A DNA stretch of 64,000 bases, taken from positions 763,036 to 827,035 of the forward strand of contig JAMFTG010000059.1 of the NCBI GenBank assembly GCA_023974075.1, written 5' to 3'. A program made the translations under genes and the position numbers. Position 1 is the stretch's first letter, and each line of letters begins with the position of its first letter. The notes beneath the pieces are model-generated. The model was given only the letters and a program-made list of their open reading frames with translations. It was not told the origin of the DNA and ran no database searches. This DNA comes from Chaenocephalus aceratus. Taxonomy: Eukaryota > Chordata > Actinopteri > Perciformes > Channichthyidae. Below are positions 61,162 to 64,000 of this stretch, piece after piece.

Positions 61162-61397
61162 AGGTTCAGCATGCAGCGCTGCGCACATCGACGAAGGTAA
61201 AAGTCTTTCGACGCAGCCGTTGAAGACTCAAAGTCGAGACTTACGCTCCTCGGAAGATCTCACCTGCAGCAGCACTGAGAGAAACTTACGGCTCCTTGGG
61301 AGGATTATGCCATTATAGGTTACAACTTGAGCTTTTCTTAGAGTACCACGGCTACCGGGGAAAGTCTGTCCTGCTTTGCTAACACCGAGCAGGAACC
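61162..61397 (+). promoter_or_regulatory. sv2b: Probable splice acceptor and 5' UTR of sv2b
   Basis: GCTGTGTGTTTCAG ending at 61163 is a good acceptor with a pyrimidine-rich lead. The following 234 bases have no conserved frame and lead to GGAACCATGG, a strong translation start context. SV2 genes usually have a non-coding first exon, which fits. Confidence 0.55.
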
Positions 61398-61884
61398 ATG
61401 GATGACCCCTATCGCAACAACGTGACCCAGCAGGGGACAGGAGGTGGAGAATACACCCACACCCAGGAAGGAGGAGGAGGAGGAGGTCAAGAGGGCTACC
61501 CTTACCAGGCGGACTACCCTCCTCAGGAAGAAGACGCTCGAAGCGACGCCACAGAGGGCGCGGACGATGACGAGCAGATGTACGAGGGCGAGTATCAAGG
61601 CGTTCCCCATCCCGATGAGATCAAGGAGGCTCGGAGGGCGGCTCGGTTGGAGGCCAGGAGGAAAGCTCGTCAGGCTGCACAGCAAGAGGAGGAGGAAGAC
61701 AACCTGCCGGAGCAATACGAAACCCTGATGGAGGATTGTGGCCACGGGCGATTCCAGTGGATGCTGTTCGTCGTGCTGGGTCTGGCGCTGATGGCTGACG
61801 GCGTGGACGGCTTCGTGGTGGGCTTCGTGCTGCCCAGCGCTGAGAAGGACATGTGCATATCCAACTCTGACAAAGGGATGCTGG
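61398..61884 (+). CDS. sv2b: Synaptic vesicle glycoprotein 2, first coding exon (SV2B-like)
   Basis: SV2 proteins are 12-helix major-facilitator-fold glycoproteins of synaptic vesicles that bind synaptotagmin and tune calcium-triggered release. The 162 complete codons hold a Gly/acidic N-terminus (1-47); SDATEG (49-54) and MYEGEYQGVPHPDEIK (61-76), the SV2 signature; an Arg/Ala stretch then acidic linker (77-104); and QYETLMEDCGHGRFQW (106-121) leading into helix 1 (about 121-145, VVLGLALMADGV). LPSAEKDMC and the GMLG exon end follow. Codon 163 is split by the donor GTAAGT at 61885. The short N-terminus without the SV2A/SV2C leader, and HPDEIK after the signature, favour SV2B. Thr52 matches the SV2A threonine whose phosphorylation governs synaptotagmin binding. 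GVDGF replaces the usual GVEVF. The gene continues beyond the window. Confidence 0.93.
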
Positions 61885-61938
61885 GTAAGTGACGGCAACG
61901 GGGGGGAAGGTGGGGGAAACTTGATGCATGTGGTGCGA
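61839..61938 (+). repeat. sv2b exon end and donor, source of 100-bp duplication
   Basis: These 100 bases (46 exonic, then the donor and 54 intronic) recur at 63026-63125 with about four substitutions. A short third trace, GACATGTGTATATCCAACTG, lies at about 62020-62039. Confidence 0.95.
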
Positions 61939-62049
61939 TGGAAAGTCACAACAATGCCACTGACTGGAGGTTGCTACTAAAAGAAATACCCACTTGTTAC
62001 TTAAATGGTAATTTGTCCTGACATGTGTATATCCAACTGACAGCAATAC

Positions 62050-62120
62050 ATCAAACTGAATCAAATCAAACTTTATTTTGTAGAGCCCAATATCACAAAG
62101 AAAGTTGGGCTTTACAGATT
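62050..62120 (-). mobile_element. Short interspersed element fragment
   Basis: AATCAAACTTTATTTTGTAG and AGCCCAATATCACAAAGAAA match the element at 55372-55410. Confidence 0.55.
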
Positions 62121-62140
62121 AAAAACAAACAACAACATTG

Positions 62141-62962
62141 TACACTGAACAAAATATAAACGCAACACTTTTGTTTTTGCTCCCATTTTTCATGAGATGA
62201 ACTCAAAGATCTAAAACATTTTCTATAAACACAAAATAACCATTTCTCTCAAATATTGTTCACAAATCTGAAAAGATCTGTGATAGTGAGCACTTCTCCT
62301 TGCCGAGAGAATCCATCCCACCTCACAGGTGTGGCATATCAGATGCTGATTAGACAGCATGATTATTGCACAGGTGTGCCTTAGGCTGGCCACCATAAAA
62401 GGCCACTCTGAAACGTGCAGTTTTGATTTATTGGGGGGGGTCTGGGGGGTCCGAAAAACCAGTCAGTATCTGGTGTGAGGGGTAGGGTTAGAGGTAGGGG
62501 TAGGGGTAGGGTAATGTTGTGAATCGAGTGGCCCGTGGTGGTGGTGGGGTTATGGTATGGGCAGGCGTATGTAATGGACGACGAACACAGGCCACTCGAT
62601 TCACAACATTACCCTAACCCTACCCCTACCCCTCACACCAGATACTGACTGGTTTTCGGACCCCCCCAATAAAGCAAAAATGCACGTTTCAGAGTGGCCT
62701 TCTATTGTGGCCAGCCTAAGGCACACCTGTGCAATAATCATGCTGTCTAATCAGCATCTTGATATGCCACACCTGTGAGGTGGGATGGATTATCTCGGCA
62801 AAGGAGAAGTGCTCACTATCACAGATGTTTTCAGATTTGTGAACAATATTTGAGAGAAATGGTTATTTTGTGTTTATAGAAAATGTTTTAGATCTTTGAG
62901 TTCATCTCGTGAAAAATGGGAGCAAAAACAAAAGTGTTGCGTTTATATTTTTGTTCAGTGTA
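62141..62962. mobile_element. Fold-back Tc1-type transposon in sv2b intron
   Basis: Bounded by TA and inverted ends CACTGAACAAAATATAAACG and CGTTTATATTTTTGTTCAGTG. The arms (about 62141-62528 and 62585-62962) are near-complete inverse copies that include internal sequence of the family's right side (CAGATACTGACTGGTTTTC and its inverse). Between them about 60 bases translate as RVARGGGGVMVWAGV, the VMVW box of the Tc1 catalytic domain. It cannot encode a transposase. Confidence 0.9.
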
Positions 62963-63025
62963 TATGACGGAGTTACAGCAAAATGAGAAGACAAGTGTGT
63001 GGAATACAAATAGAAATGAAAAAGT

Positions 63026-63125
63026 GCAGAGAAGGACATGTGCATATCCAACTCTGACAAAGGGATGCTGGGTGAGTGACGGCAACGGGAGGGAAGGTGG
63101 GGAAAACTTGATGCATGTGGTGCGA
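63026..63125 (+). repeat. Second copy of the sv2b exon end with splice donor
   Basis: Matches 61839-61938 at about 96 of 100 bases. The donor is kept as GTGAGT in place of GTAAGT. No acceptor-flanked exon is apparent in front, so it is a decoy donor rather than an exon. Confidence 0.95.
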
Positions 63126-63134
63126 ATTGTATTT

Positions 63135-63420
63135 ATACCGTGAAACCGCCAGACTCAGGGACAGCTTTATCCCGCAGGCCACGAGAGAGACTTAAACTCC
63201 TTCTGTAACCAGCCGATTCTGCGGAGAGCAGAGAGCATGCTGGCCTCTCCAGGTCATGGTGTTGCAGATTAATTTCATCTGTTGCCATCAGGGCGAAGAT
63301 ATGCTACCTGCTCTCAAGACAAATCGCTTTTCAGAATCAGTCATCCCCTCTGCACTCAAACTTTTAAATTCTTGACAGGTTTTTTAACTTGATTGAGTTA
63401 TTTTCTTATTTATTGTGGTG
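63135..63420 (+). mobile_element. LINE ORF2 C-terminal remnant
   Basis: CCGTGAAACCGCCAGACTCA and GGGACAGCTTTATCCCGCAG translate as RETARLRDSFIPQA, the C-terminal motif of L2/Rex-like LINEs. A 3' UTR-like run follows. The reverse transcriptase is absent. Confidence 0.55.
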
Positions 63421-63510
63421 CTATGAACTATTTATCGTGTAAATTGGAATGATCCACATCCGAATAGCTTATGTGCATATGACCATAACACTTTTTAATC
63501 TTTTTGGAAT

Positions 63511-63553
63511 CAAAGGGAAAACTTGATGTATGTGGTGGAATTGTATTTGTGCC
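63511..63553 (+). repeat. Partial third copy of the donor-downstream repeat
   Basis: GGGAAAACTTGATGTATGTG then GTGGAATTGTATTTGTGCC resembles 63099-63141. Only the downstream part of the duplicated unit is present. Confidence 0.8.
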
Positions 63554-63769
63554 TAAATTAAATGATAATCTTGAAAAAAAGATATTTCGCAAACAGAGAA
63601 AGACTGTTAATGTCAACCAGTATTGTTGTGAAGATGTAATAGTTAATGCAAAAAGGGGAAACAATAATACAAGTCTACAGTTATGCTAACCCTAACCCGT
63701 CCTCCAGCAACTCTTCAAGCTAAATGCTAACGTAAGTATGCTAGCAAAGTGTTGTATGATGAAAACCAT

Positions 63770-63890
63770 GTTAATAATAATAATAATAATTCCTTACATT
63801 TATTATAGCGCTTCTTTCAATGACTCAAAGCGCTTTTACATATACACACATTACACATATATCATACATGCAAATGTTCATTATTTAAGT
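63770..63890 (-). mobile_element. LINE 3' tail, second type, inverted
   Basis: AAT repeats then TTCCTTACATTTATTATAGC, GACTCAAAGCGCTTTTACA and ATATATCATACATGCAA: the reverse complement of 48590-48725. Confidence 0.65.
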
Positions 63891-64000
63891 TTAGCTTGTT
63901 AGCATGCTAATACTTGCTAGTAATAACCAAACCAAAAGTAATCCCTAATAGGATGGGAATGTCATTTATTGTGGAGTTTATTTAGTCATAAACCAAAGTA

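Noticed and set aside
61338..61949. 203-codon minus-strand frame across the sv2b exon
   Set aside because: It is the antisense shadow of the SV2 coding exon. The plus strand matches a known family, has a good start context and ends at a splice donor.
62590..62640. Telomere-like CCCTAACCCTACCCC
   Set aside because: A short degenerate run within the Tc1 fold-back, mirrored by its other arm. Not a telomeric tract.

Overview
The window is eukaryotic, and almost certainly from a percomorph-type teleost fish. It is gene-poor, with intron-bearing gene structure, long dinucleotide arrays and many degraded class II and LINE elements of families typical of ray-finned fishes: hAT, PIF-Harbinger, piggyBac-like, Tc1 and RTE/L2/Rex-like LINEs. 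There is no operon structure, no Shine-Dalgarno pattern and no long intact single-exon gene.

Only one host gene is supported: the first coding exon of a synaptic vesicle glycoprotein 2 gene (61398-61884, plus strand), best matched to SV2B. It sits at the right end with about 230 bases of probable 5' UTR, a plausible upstream splice acceptor and a good donor. The rest of the gene lies beyond the window. The following intron holds a second, about 96 percent identical, 100-base copy of the exon's 3' end with its donor site. Between the two copies lies a fold-back Tc1 transposon.

The other 61 kb are intergenic or unseen intron, and nearly all recognisable content is repetitive. 1-9 kb: end of a 37-bp minisatellite, hAT copies, a Harbinger-like element with a perfect palindrome, a complete hAT deletion derivative with perfect target duplication, and a broken LINE reverse transcriptase. 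10-27 kb: several hAT elements, many keeping only the N-terminal BED finger, a nested element cluster at 13.7-15.8 kb, and a 360-base CA tract. 27-40 kb: a TTAA-flanked MITE, a 33-bp minisatellite open on both strands, a GGAT/GATA array, LINE tails and a second palindrome-centred element. 41-43 kb: a giant inverted pair of 38-bp minisatellites. 44-52 kb: TG arrays, a 57-bp minisatellite and a 2.2-kb 37-bp minisatellite that is the reverse complement of the array at the left edge. 52-60 kb: three copies of one hAT MITE family, and a segmental duplication whose two copies were hit by different transposons at the same TTAA site.

The recurring theme is structural rather than genic: minisatellites grown inside transposons, perfect palindromes at the middle of three Harbinger-like elements, and transposons cut down to a DNA-binding finger plus termini. 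I found no new enzymatic system and claim none. All similarities were judged by eye from the sequence; no database search was run.
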